Of a stretch of 64,000 nucleotides of DNA, positions 56,733 through 64,000 are shown in pieces. The position numbers were made by a program, and so were the translations under genes. The number at the start of each line of letters is the position of its first letter. Positions within the stretch are counted from its first letter, which is position 1. Source of the stretch: Devosia sp. (lineage in GTDB: Bacteria; Pseudomonadota; Alphaproteobacteria; Rhizobiales; Devosiaceae); NCBI RefSeq assembly GCF_017744655.1, contig NZ_JAGIAW010000007.1, positions 124,001 through 188,000 of the forward strand, read 5' to 3'. The notes beneath the pieces were generated by a model. The model had not been told where the DNA came from and ran no database searches. It saw nothing but the letters and a program-made list of their open reading frames with translations.

Positions 56733-57136
56733 GCGACAAACCCATCCTGCTCGTCGTCGCCTGTGCGCTCGTCGACGCCGACCGCCGCGTACTGATCGCT
56801 CAGCGCCCCGAGGGCAAGCACATGGCCAATATGTGGGAATTTCCCGGCGGCAAGATCGATCCCGGCGAAACCCCGGAAGCCGCGCTCATTCGCGAACTAC
56901 GCGAAGAGCTTGACGTGGAAACCAAGGAAGCGTGCCTTGCCCCGCTTTCCTTTGCCAGCCACACCTATGAGCACATGCACCTCTTGATGCCGCTTTATGT
57001 CTGCCGCCGCTGGCAGGGGACGCCCGTCGCCAAGGAGCATCAGGCGCTCAAATGGGTCCGCCCCCAAAACCTGCGCGACTACGCCATGCCGCCAGCGGAT
57101 GAGCCGCTGATCGCCGCATTGTGTGATTTGCTCTAA
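56729..57136 (+). CDS. mutT: 8-oxo-dGTP diphosphatase MutT
   Basis: Removes oxidised dGTP from the nucleotide pool. 135 residues with a complete Nudix box GGKIDPGETPEAALIRELRE followed by ELDVE (about 36-60), and VVACALVDADRRVLIAQRP before it. Coupled to the GNAT gene. Confidence 0.94.
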   Translation: MSDKPILLVVACALVDADRRVLIAQRPEGKHMANMWEFPGGKIDPGETPEAALIRELREELDVETKEACLAPLSFASHTYEHMHLLMPLYVCRRWQGTPVAKEHQALKWVRPQNLRDYAMPPADEPLIAALCDLL

Positions 57137-57169
57137 TCGCCGGGGCTCTACGCCCACCCCAGCCACGAC

Positions 57170-57232
57170 GTCATTCCCGCGAAAGCGGGAATCTCTGTTC
57201 CTAGACTGGATTCCCGCTTTCGCGGGAATGAC
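57170..57232. repeat. Paired palindromic repeat, family 1, copy f
   Basis: GTCATTCCCGCGAAAGCGGG, 18-base spacer, then TTCCCGCTTTCGCGGGAATG. Between the convergent mutT and M48 genes. Confidence 0.9.
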
Positions 57233-57247
57233 GCTGTGGGGAGAAAC

Positions 57248-58729
57248 CTAGTTCAGCCCCACAACCTTGTACTTCGCCCCAACCCTAACGGCATCGCCCG
57301 GATAGAGGTTGTTGAGAATGAAGAACAGGTCGCGGCCGCCCGGAATATTGGCCATCTGCGCCGCAAGCTTGTCGGCAGTGTCGCCGGCCTTGGCCGTAAT
57401 GACGCGCATGGAAAGCTTGCGGATCTGGTTGAGTTCGGCCGCGTCGGCGCGCTTGAAACTGCGGATCGTCGCCTCTGCGCCCTGCGCAAAGCGCTGGCTG
57501 TCGGCCTTGGCCGCAAAGATGAAGCGATAGACAGCGCCATCGAGCCGCATGACGGCAACACGGAAGAACCACTGGTCTGTCTGCGCCAGGCCCGAAGCCA
57601 TTTCGATGCCATTGTAATTGTGCGAGGTGACCGTGTCGGCCTTGAGCCCGGCGATCCAGCCCGATTTGAGATAATCGGTCAGCGCCATATTGGCCTGCAC
57701 ATCGGCGCTGTCGAAGCGCACGGCCTCGCCATCGCCGGCAACACCGACCACGGCACTCTGTGCCGTCTGCAGCGCATAGCCCTGCGGCACGGTGAAGGTG
57801 AACTTCGAGCCCGAATGGATGAAGCGATTGCCGACAATGGAGCCCTGCGCGGGACTGTCGCCAAACGCCATGCCGGAGATCGCCGCCATATAGCCATCGC
57901 GATCGGTCTCGCCGACGCTTGAGCTGCCGAACATCTGGCGGGCCGTATCCATGGCCTTCTGAATGCGCGCCGGCGTCGAGGGGTGCGAGGAGAGGAAACC
58001 GTCGTCCCCCGCCTGATCGCCCGCCGAAAAGGCGGCAAACCGGCTCATCACGCCAAGGAAGCGCGCCGCGGCCTGCGGATCAAAGCCTGCCTTGCCGGCA
58101 AACTTGATGCCTTCGCGGTCCGCTTCCAGCTCCTGGCTCTGCCCGAAGGCGGCCAGCGACTCGCGGGTACGGTTGGCGGTTGCGTCAGTAGAGGTATCGC
58201 CACCAAAGATGCCGGTAATAACGCGATCGACGATCTGCGTCGTCCGCGTCTTGTCGGTGCGCGCACGCGCATGGCGCAGCGTCACGTGAGCGATTTCGTG
58301 CGCAAGGACCGCTGCAAGCTCGCTCGTATCCGAAGCCAGCGCCAGAATACCGCGCGTCACATAGATATAGCCGCCCGGCAGCGCGAAGGCATTGACCTCG
58401 GAGGTGTCGAGGATCGTCACCTGGAACTGCGCATTGGGCTGATCAGCCGCCGCCAGCAGGCGGCCCACAATCCGCGCCACCATGATTTCGGCTTCGCGGT
58501 CGGAATAGACCCCGCCATAGGCCGCGATGATCCGCGGATGCTCGCGCCGGCCGATAACGACATCATCGGGCTCGGTGCCTTCCGGCACGACCATGGGTGC
58601 GGGCGTATCGCCAGTGCGGCTCACCGCCACCGACGACCCGGTCAGAGACGAACAAGCCCCGAGAGCGAGGAGCGAAACGGCCAGAGCGCCGAGGCGCATT
58701 GTTTTTTTGGACAGAGAAAGCGCCGTCAT
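57248..58729 (-). CDS. M48-family metalloprotease lipoprotein
   Basis: 493 residues. Signal peptide with lipobox LALGAC (Cys26), so it is probably lipidated. The zinc site is HEIAH at 144-148 with a downstream Glu in QELEADREG. The protease domain (about 60-265) is of the BepA/LoiP type; the middle is a domain of unknown role, and the last 50 residues look like a LysM-type module (VITAKAGDTADKLAAQMANI, PGDAVRVGAKYKVV). Role: envelope protein quality control (family knowledge). Overlaps the nuclease-like gene by 4 bases. Confidence 0.9.
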   Translation of the reverse strand: MTALSLSKKTMRLGALAVSLLALGACSSLTGSSVAVSRTGDTPAPMVVPEGTEPDDVVIGRREHPRIIAAYGGVYSDREAEIMVARIVGRLLAAADQPNAQFQVTILDTSEVNAFALPGGYIYVTRGILALASDTSELAAVLAHEIAHVTLRHARARTDKTRTTQIVDRVITGIFGGDTSTDATANRTRESLAAFGQSQELEADREGIKFAGKAGFDPQAAARFLGVMSRFAAFSAGDQAGDDGFLSSHPSTPARIQKAMDTARQMFGSSSVGETDRDGYMAAISGMAFGDSPAQGSIVGNRFIHSGSKFTFTVPQGYALQTAQSAVVGVAGDGEAVRFDSADVQANMALTDYLKSGWIAGLKADTVTSHNYNGIEMASGLAQTDQWFFRVAVMRLDGAVYRFIFAAKADSQRFAQGAEATIRSFKRADAAELNQIRKLSMRVITAKAGDTADKLAAQMANIPGGRDLFFILNNLYPGDAVRVGAKYKVVGLN

Positions 58730-59526
58730 CGCGTCGCCAAAACCTCAATCTGTTCGGGATGGGTAATTTCGATGCGTGGACCATCCCGGTCGTCCACCCA
58801 TCCTCGAATACGCACCAGCGCCCCCTCAAGCACTAATGGGTCCAGTCCAGCAGTCTCGAAGAGCCGCAAGGCGGGCCCTTCGATCACGGCGGTGAAGTCT
58901 TCTTTCCAGAACCGGCCAAAATTGAGGAAAATGCGAGAGCCACTGCGGTCGGCGAGGAGTACCCTGCCTTCCACCAGTTCATAATGTCCCACACGATCCA
59001 GCAATTCGCCCGGTCGGTCCGCCGCACGCACGCTGTAATAGGGATTGGCCCAAATGCCAAGCCGATCGACGCGCGCGCGCGCCTCGGCGGCAAAGAGTGG
59101 CTCAAGACATTTCCGGTTGTCGGGGAAGGAATAGACCCTCGCGAGGCCCGCTCCGACCATGAAAAGCTGGGTCCAGACCTCGCCTGCATCGGTTTCGACA
59201 AAGACATGCGCCAAAACCCGCTCGTGACGGTCGATTTCTTCGCCGCCGAATCCCAAGCGAACGTGTCTATTCAGCACCAGTTCTGACAGCGCCTTTTGCG
59301 CCTTGGGCGCCAGCGGCCAGGTCTCGAAATCTTCGCGCCCAAGCGGCAGTTTCGGCGCCTGGGTACCGATCATCCGGATCTTGCGCCCATCATCGAGGAC
59401 AACGGTATCACCGTCCGTCACCTCGACCACGACACCACCTGGTGCCATAGTCAAATCCTCGCAGGCCAGCGTGGTGCTGGCGAGCAAGGCAAAGGCGGCC
59501 GTCGATATCAGCGTGGTCCCGCGCAA
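58726..59526 (-). CDS. Exported thermonuclease (SNase)-like protein
   Basis: 266 residues with a signal peptide ending TTLACED. The SNase fold is visible: VVEVTDGDTVVL, RKIRMIGTQAPKLPLG, HERVLAHVFV and YSFPDN. Compared with staphylococcal nuclease, the first Asp and the Arg of HERVLAHV are kept, but the GIDxPE segment reads GTQAPK, so the second metal Asp and the catalytic Glu are replaced. It may be catalytically weak or different. The C-terminal 90 residues are an extra domain. Coupled to the protease gene. Confidence 0.85.
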   Translation of the reverse strand: MRGTTLISTAAFALLASTTLACEDLTMAPGGVVVEVTDGDTVVLDDGRKIRMIGTQAPKLPLGREDFETWPLAPKAQKALSELVLNRHVRLGFGGEEIDRHERVLAHVFVETDAGEVWTQLFMVGAGLARVYSFPDNRKCLEPLFAAEARARVDRLGIWANPYYSVRAADRPGELLDRVGHYELVEGRVLLADRSGSRIFLNFGRFWKEDFTAVIEGPALRLFETAGLDPLVLEGALVRIRGWVDDRDGPRIEITHPEQIEVLATR

Positions 59527-59672
59527 GAATCTGCCCCCACAACACTTTGTTCACCATAGGGACGATTAAGGCAAAAAAGCATTACCAGAACCTGACGGCG
59601 CGCGATCACAGGCAAGAGAGATTGCCAATCGGCCCTTCTCGGACCAAGTTGGGCCCAACGAGGAGACGGGCA

Positions 59673-60500
59673 ATGAACAAGACGGGAACAATCCGCACGG
59701 GCACGGCCGGCTGGGTGTTTGAACCCTGGCGCGGCACCTTCTTTCCAACTGGCCTCGTCCAGAAGAAAGAACTCAACTATGCCAGCCGCCACCTGACCAG
59801 CATCGAAATCAACGCCACCTTCCGCGGCAACCAGAAGCCCGAGAGCTTTGCCAAATGGGCTGGCGAGACGCCCGAAGGTTTTCAGTTCTCGATCAAGGGC
59901 CCGCAACTGGTCACCCATATCAAGCGCCTGAAAAACTGCGAGGATGCTCTGGCTGGCTTCTTCGCCTCGGGCCCTCTCGCCCTCGGCGACCGCCTCGGCC
60001 CCTTCATCTGGCAATTGCCGCCCAATCTGGCTTTTGATCCCACGAGCTTTTCGGCCTTTCTCGCCCAGCTCCCGCGCGATATCGACGCTTATCTCGCCCT
60101 CGCGAGCAAAGCCGACGGCGCCAAGGCACCGCCCTATCTCGAAGCCAATGGCAACAAGACCTTCCGCCACGCCGTGGAAATGCGCCATGAAAGCTTCAAC
60201 AAGCCGGAAGTCGATGCGCTCCTCCGCGAGCACAATGTCGCCCGCGTAATCGCCGACACGCCGGAAAACCCGCGCTTCGACCTCACCGCCGATTTCGCCT
60301 ATTGCCGCCTGCAGGGCCCTGCCCGCCCCGGCGCCGCCGGTTATGAAGAATCGGACATGTCCGAACTCGCCAAGACCTTCGCCGATTGGCGCGATACCGG
60401 CATCGACACCTATGCCTATTTCGTCCACGAGGACAAACTGCACGCCCCGGCCAATGCCATGGCGCTGGCCGAGAAACTTGGTATCAAGCCCGCGACCTGA
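59673..60500 (+). CDS. DUF72 family protein
   Basis: 275 residues from the ATG at 59673 with GGAG 7 bases upstream. TIM-barrel family of unknown enzyme function with the landmarks IRTGTAGWVFEPWRGTFFP, NYASRHLTSIEINATFRG, FSIKGPQLVTHIKRL, FRHAVEMRHESF and DTYAYFVHED. Cytoplasmic. No functional partner evident in the neighbourhood. Confidence 0.92.
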   Translation: MNKTGTIRTGTAGWVFEPWRGTFFPTGLVQKKELNYASRHLTSIEINATFRGNQKPESFAKWAGETPEGFQFSIKGPQLVTHIKRLKNCEDALAGFFASGPLALGDRLGPFIWQLPPNLAFDPTSFSAFLAQLPRDIDAYLALASKADGAKAPPYLEANGNKTFRHAVEMRHESFNKPEVDALLREHNVARVIADTPENPRFDLTADFAYCRLQGPARPGAAGYEESDMSELAKTFADWRDTGIDTYAYFVHEDKLHAPANAMALAEKLGIKPAT

Positions 60501-60579
60501 TCACGACACCGTGCCCCGCTGGCTTTTGCCACAAAGCGGGTCTAGACCGCCTGCCATCTAGCGTCATTCGAGAATTTCC

Positions 60580-61083
60580 ATGGCCATTGCCACCAGCCGC
60601 CCCCTCGACAAGCTCGCCGCCGGCGCCGCTTTTTTCCTTGGCCTCGCCACCATCCTTGGCGCGCTTGGCAGCCAATATATCGGCGGACTTTATCCCTGCG
60701 AGCTCTGCCTCGAACAGCGCATGGCCTATTACTGGGGCCTGCCGCTTCTGGCGCTGATCCTCGTTCTCTGGAACCGCCTGCCTCTGCCTGTCTGGTATCT
60801 GGGAATGTTCATCGTCACCGGCATCTTCGCCTGGGGCACCTATATGGGGTCCTACCACGCTGGCGTTGAATGGGGCTTCTGGCCCGGCCCCACCGCCTGC
60901 ACCGGCGTCGGTGACAGCTTCAGCTTCGACCAGCTCAACAGCATGACCCCGGTCATCGGCTGCGACGTGGTGCAGTTCCGCTTCCTCGGCATGTCGCTCG
61001 CCGGTTACAACGCATTGATCTCGCTGGCGATTGTCGCCCTGCTGATCGGGGCAATCGTGTTTCAGGCAAAGCGGAAGCGTTAG
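60580..61083 (+). CDS. DsbB-like disulfide bond formation protein
   Basis: 167 residues with four membrane segments (about 12-32, 48-66, 72-92 and 138-160). The first redox pair is CELC (Cys40, Cys43); the second pair, Cys107 and Cys128, lies in the periplasmic loop. This is the layout of DsbB, which passes electrons from DsbA to quinone. The CELC with two residues between and the short loop are typical of the alphaproteobacterial branch. No dsbA nearby. Confidence 0.9.
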   Translation: MAIATSRPLDKLAAGAAFFLGLATILGALGSQYIGGLYPCELCLEQRMAYYWGLPLLALILVLWNRLPLPVWYLGMFIVTGIFAWGTYMGSYHAGVEWGFWPGPTACTGVGDSFSFDQLNSMTPVIGCDVVQFRFLGMSLAGYNALISLAIVALLIGAIVFQAKRKR

Positions 61084-61376
61084 TCGTCAAGCAATGTATC
61101 AATATCTCGAGCTGAGGACGTTATCCTGACGACGACGACCTCATCTGAGGTCACGACGCAGATGATCGCGTAATTCTCGAATGGCCGCCGCCGATATCCT
61201 CGGCCTTCGTATCTTGGGATGAGCGCATAACGTTCTGCGCTCTCGGCCAGTCCTGCGCAGGCTTGCAAGAGTTTATCGGTATAGATCTCCGCCTGAAGGA
61301 CACTGTCGGCGGCAATGAAAGTGGCGATGTCCAGCAAATCCTGTTCGGCGAGATCGGAAAGCCGGACCCGCATCAA
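61080..61376 (-). CDS. parE: RelE/ParE-family toxin
   Basis: 98 residues of the RelE/ParE superfamily (VRLSDLAEQDLLDIATFIA, YALIPRYEGRGYRRRPFENY, VVRITSSARDIDTLL). Probably a gyrase-type toxin because the partner is ParD-like. Its start overlaps the antitoxin stop by 4 bases. Convergent with the DsbB-like gene, overlapping it by 4 bases at the 3' end. Confidence 0.93.
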   Translation of the reverse strand: MMRVRLSDLAEQDLLDIATFIAADSVLQAEIYTDKLLQACAGLAESAERYALIPRYEGRGYRRRPFENYAIICVVTSDEVVVVRITSSARDIDTLLDD

Positions 61377-61636
61377 GAGGCTTTCTTCGCGGCAATTGCA
61401 GCGATGTGTCGCTGGACGTTAGCCATCACCTCTTCCAATGATTTGGTCCTGCCAGCGTCGATATCGGCCTGTCCCGCGGCAAGCATCGCATCCAACTCCC
61501 GCAGCCGCGCTTCGCGCTCTTGGACCAGCCGCACGCCTTCGCGCAAAACTTCACTCTTTGAGTTGTATCGCCCGTTCTCGACGAGATCGTTCACGACCTT
61601 TTCGAGCGTCGCACCCAGATCCGCACTGATCGCCAT
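61373..61636 (-). CDS. parD: ParD-family antitoxin
   Basis: 87 residues from the ATG at 61636 (GGGAG 8 bases upstream). N-terminal ribbon-helix-helix domain (ISADLGATLEKVVNDLVENG, YNSKSEVLREGVRLVQERE) and a C-terminal helix that binds ParE. Autorepression is expected; a perfect 7-base inverted repeat covers the promoter. Confidence 0.93.
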   Translation of the reverse strand: MAISADLGATLEKVVNDLVENGRYNSKSEVLREGVRLVQEREARLRELDAMLAAGQADIDAGRTKSLEEVMANVQRHIAAIAAKKAS

Positions 61637-61660
61637 GGCACCATCTCCCGCAAAGCCCAC

Positions 61661-61692
61661 CCAATAATAGTTATTGGATGAACCCGCAGCAA
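61661..61692 (-). promoter_or_regulatory. Promoter and operator of parDE
   Basis: Minus strand: -35 TTGCTG (61687-61692), 17-base spacer, -10 TATTAT (61664-61669). CCAATAA-TAG-TTATTGG (61661-61677), a perfect 7-3-7 palindrome, lies over the -10. Confidence 0.65.
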
Positions 61693-61713
61693 GTCCGGAT
61701 GTCTGCGAACGGC

Positions 61714-62271
61714 CTACGGCTCCAACTCGATGTCCCAATAGAGATAATCGAGCCAGCTCTTGTGCAGGTGGTTGGGCGGAAAAGCCCGGCCATTATTGTG
61801 CAGATCGTGCACCGTCGGGGCGAACGGAGCCTGATGCGGGAACATTTTTATCTCGCTCGGCAGCCGATTGGCTTTCCGCAGATTACATGGCGCACAGGCC
61901 GCCACGACATTCTCCCAAGTCGTCAGACCACCCTTCGAGCGCGGAATGACGTGATCAAACGTCAGATCATCGCGCGAGCCGCAATATTGGCACTGGAAGC
62001 GATCGCGGAGGAAAACGTTGAAGCGCGTAAAGGCAGGATGCCGTGCCGGCCGCACATAGTCCTTGAGCGACACCACGCTCGGCAGACGCATTTCGAAGCT
62101 GGGTGAATGGATCACCGTGTCGTAGTGCGAAACGATGTTCACCCTCTCGAGGAACACCGCCTTGATCGCGTCCTGCCACGACCACAACGATAAGGGATAA
62201 TAGCTGAGCGGCCGGAAATCGGCGTTCAGCACGAGAGCGGGACAGGCCTCAGGCGACACATGGATGGTCAC
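61714..62271 (-). CDS. HNH endonuclease
   Basis: 185 residues. The HNH motif is RDRFQCQYCGSRDDLTFDHV then IPRSKGGLTTWENVVAACAP and CNLRKANRLP: two CxxC pairs for zinc, the catalytic His in FDHV and the Asn in WENVV. This is the stand-alone HNH type found as a conserved core gene in Alphaproteobacteria, so it is not by itself a sign of a mobile element. Target unknown. Confidence 0.93.
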   Translation of the reverse strand: MTIHVSPEACPALVLNADFRPLSYYPLSLWSWQDAIKAVFLERVNIVSHYDTVIHSPSFEMRLPSVVSLKDYVRPARHPAFTRFNVFLRDRFQCQYCGSRDDLTFDHVIPRSKGGLTTWENVVAACAPCNLRKANRLPSEIKMFPHQAPFAPTVHDLHNNGRAFPPNHLHKSWLDYLYWDIELEP

Positions 62272-62360
62272 GAGAGTCTCCCGAAGCGGGAATCTGTTAA
62301 GTCCATAGCCCCTTTATAGTAAGCCCTTTGTGTCAGGGCTGTGAAGCGGGGATGAAGGAC

Positions 62361-63014
62361 TTATTTCGCTGCGACACGCCCGATAAAATCGGCGGCGAAA
62401 CCCAGACCATCCGGGGCAATTCCGTGCCCCACGCCGCGGCTCACGTGATAGCTGACATCAAAGTCGGCCCCACTAAGCAAGGTATTGGCCTCGCTCGAAA
62501 GATTGGGATCGACCACGTCGTCGAGATCGCCATGCACAAGGCAGATCGGCGGCTTTGCGAACGTCTCGCCGCCAAATCCTTCCGGCGGCAAAAAAGCACC
62601 CGAAAATCCGATGACACCCATGAGCTTTTCGGGAAGCCCCGTGCCCACATGCAGCGCCATCATCGCGCCCTGGCTGAACCCTGCGAGGATCGTCCGCTCC
62701 GGCGTGATTCCCGTCTGCGCCCAGAGATCGCGCAGGAAGCCTTCGAGCACCGGTCGAGCTTCGATCACGCCTGTCTGCCGGCTCGCCAGCCGATCACCGG
62801 TCCAGTCTATGGGAAACCACTGAAACCCACCCATTTCTGTCCCAATTGGCGCATTGGGCGAAACGAACAGCGCGCCGGGAAGGAGGTGCCGCCAATGCGG
62901 GGCGAGACCAATGAGATCATTGCCGTCGCTGCCATAGCCATGGAGCAGAACCACCGCAGCATCGGGCGCTTGGCCATTGGCTGGCGGCATCATCGGCCCC
63001 GAAAGCTTGGTCAC
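62361..63014 (-). CDS. Alpha/beta hydrolase, phospholipase/carboxylesterase family
   Basis: 217 residues: oxyanion region VVLLHGYGSDGNDL, nucleophile Ser114 in AGFSQGAMMA, Asp in LVHGDLDDVVDP and His in GVGHGI. Same family as E. coli YpfH and the acyl-protein thioesterases. Cytoplasmic. It overlaps the alkA stop by 4 bases. Confidence 0.93.
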   Translation of the reverse strand: MTKLSGPMMPPANGQAPDAAVVLLHGYGSDGNDLIGLAPHWRHLLPGALFVSPNAPIGTEMGGFQWFPIDWTGDRLASRQTGVIEARPVLEGFLRDLWAQTGITPERTILAGFSQGAMMALHVGTGLPEKLMGVIGFSGAFLPPEGFGGETFAKPPICLVHGDLDDVVDPNLSSEANTLLSGADFDVSYHVSRGVGHGIAPDGLGFAADFIGRVAAK

Positions 63015-63688
63015 AGCAAAATCCCTTCCTTGTCGCGCAGAATGGCAAAATAGCGCCAGAACAGCAGCGCCGCGGCCGATCGGTGCGGCGACCAGTTCTC
63101 GGCCATGCCGATCATCTCCTTGATCGTCGGACGCTCGTCAAGGCCAAGCCCATGATGCGCGGCTTTGAGCAAAGCGAGATCCCCCGCCGGGAAGATGTCG
63201 GGATGGGCGGCGCAAAAGAGCAGATAGACTTCGGCCGTCCACGGCCCGATTCCTTTCAGCGCCACCAGCGCCTTGATCGCCTCTTCGGCCGGTAGTGCAT
63301 CCACCTCGGCAAAGTTGAGCTCCCCCGCCCCAACCGCCTCGGCAATCGTCCGCACAGCCAGAAATTTTCCGCGCGAAAACCCGGAGCCGCGCACCGTCTC
63401 TTCATCGAGCAGTAGATAAGATTCTGGCTCCAGCGATCCCGGCAGTTTTTCAAATCGCCCCCAGATCGCCGCCGCGCTCCGTACCGAAAGCTGCTGCCCG
63501 CAGATCACCTTGGCCATGCCGGCAAATCCCTTGGGATTGACCCTTGGCAGCACCGCCCCAACGCGCTCCCGCATCGGCAGTAATTGCGGCACCAGAGCCA
63601 TCAAATGGTCGAGATGCACCGCCACCCCTTCAGCCGTATCGATCCGCGGTGACGCTCCGGGCGCAAAAGTGGTAGTCGTCAAAGTCAT
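63011..63688 (-). CDS. DNA-3-methyladenine glycosylase II (AlkA type)
   Basis: Excises alkylated bases from DNA. 225 residues from the ATG at 63688. Helix-hairpin-helix LKGIGPWTAEVYLLF (about 144-158) and the catalytic Asp170 in DIFPAGDLALLKA; the block MAKVICGQQLSVRSAAAIW is upstream. There is no N-terminal TBP-like domain, so it is the short form. Its start codon shares two bases with that of gluQ on the other strand (CATG at 63686-63689). Confidence 0.92.
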   Translation of the reverse strand: MTLTTTTFAPGASPRIDTAEGVAVHLDHLMALVPQLLPMRERVGAVLPRVNPKGFAGMAKVICGQQLSVRSAAAIWGRFEKLPGSLEPESYLLLDEETVRGSGFSRGKFLAVRTIAEAVGAGELNFAEVDALPAEEAIKALVALKGIGPWTAEVYLLFCAAHPDIFPAGDLALLKAAHHGLGLDERPTIKEMIGMAENWSPHRSAAALLFWRYFAILRDKEGILL

Positions 63689-64000
63689 GTCCAAAAAACC
63701 AATTCTTCGTTTCGCCCCTAGCCCCAATGGGCGCCTGCATCTCGGCCACGCGCTTTCCGCACTCGTGACCTGGCAGGCCGCCGAAATTTTCGGCGGCACG
63801 ACGCTTTTGCGCATCGAAGACATCGACATCACGCGCTGTAAACCCGAATTTACCGAAGACATTTTCGAGGACCTGAAATGGCTCGGCCTCTCCTGGCCCG
63901 AACCCGTCCTCATCCAGTCCGACCGCTTCGAGATTTATGCCGAAGCCGCCAACCGCCTTCGCCAGCGCGATCTCATCTATCCCTGCTTCTGCTCCCGCTC
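63687..64000 (+). CDS. gluQ: Glutamyl-Q tRNA(Asp) synthetase GluQ (C-terminus cut by window edge)
   Basis: Attaches glutamate to queuosine in tRNA-Asp. About 104 codons are in the window. The N-terminus SKKPILRFAPSPNGRLHLGH carries the class I HIGH-type motif, followed by LLRIEDIDITRCKPEFTEDI and the zinc-type CFC in YPCFCSRS, which marks GluQ rather than GltX. The ATG at 63687 is the natural start; a GTG at 63669 is possible but would add only valines. No ribosome-binding site is visible. Confidence 0.9.
   Translation, partial: MSKKPILRFAPSPNGRLHLGHALSALVTWQAAEIFGGTTLLRIEDIDITRCKPEFTEDIFEDLKWLGLSWPEPVLIQSDRFEIYAEAANRLRQRDLIYPCFCSR

Noticed and set aside
61714-62271. HNH gene as a homing endonuclease or phage remnant
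   Set aside because: No intron, intein or phage genes around; the protein is of the conserved stand-alone alphaproteobacterial type.

Overview
The window is chromosomal core DNA of a high-GC alphaproteobacterium, most likely of the order Hyphomicrobiales (Rhizobiales) and perhaps close to Devosia. The evidence is gene order rather than any single marker: yebC-ruvCAB-ybgC-tolQRAB-pal-cpoB-tilS-ftsH, secA-PPIase-argJ-GNAT-mutT, xerD/aroK-aroB-bolA-J protein-cobS-cobT and tkt-gap-pgk beside zapA. All are arrangements typical of that order. The genus is inference. I see no rRNA, tRNA, CRISPR array, prophage or insertion sequence. Both ends cut a gene: ftsH at the left and a GluQ-type synthetase at the right.

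Region 1 (1-14134, nearly all minus strand) reads right to left as ruvC, ruvA, an AbrB/PIN toxin-antitoxin pair, ruvB, a phosphoesterase, a Nudix hydrolase, ybgC, then the Tol-Pal envelope machine (tolQ, tolR, tolA, a short tolA-like paralogue, tolB, pal, cpoB), tilS and ftsH. Most junctions are 4-base start/stop overlaps. Region 2 (14303-20719) holds two adjacent GGDEF cyclases, a P-loop kinase, yebC, ymdB, a 5-formyl-THF cyclo-ligase with a 6S RNA just upstream, and a GST-ArsR-SRPBCC operon.

Region 3 (20804-33354) is central carbon metabolism: pgk, gap, tkt and a class I fructose-bisphosphate aldolase. A MerR-ATPase fusion, a small membrane protein, a glycolipid-binding-type protein and a secreted protein lie between pgk and gap. 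DUF4164-zapA is divergent from tkt. A ThiE-like protein and a Sel1-repeat protein follow the aldolase. Region 4 (33489-43540) has an inositol-phosphatase-family protein, a MotA-like/OmpA-like pair, an ABC exporter, rpmE, accA, xerD, aroK, aroB and bolA.

Region 5 (43584-57136) has the J-domain protein, cobS, a methyltransferase, cobT, a phytase-like esterase, secA, a parvulin PPIase, a TetR/DUF2798 divergent pair with two perfect operators, argJ, a GNAT protein and mutT. Region 6 (57248-64000) has an M48 lipoprotein protease, a thermonuclease-like protein, DUF72, a DsbB-like protein, ParDE, an HNH nuclease, an esterase, an AlkA-type glycosylase and gluQ.

Small islands (toxin-antitoxin pairs, regulators, cyclases) interrupt conserved operons, and several families of palindromic repeats sit in the intergenic spaces. 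The commonest has a GTCATTCCCGCGAAAGCGGG core (six paired copies and two half copies). No entirely new multi-gene system is evident. The best candidates for a second look are the toxin-antitoxin module wired into the ruv operon, the MerR-ATPase with its own MerR-type promoter, the TetR double operator, and the shared CATG start of alkA and gluQ.
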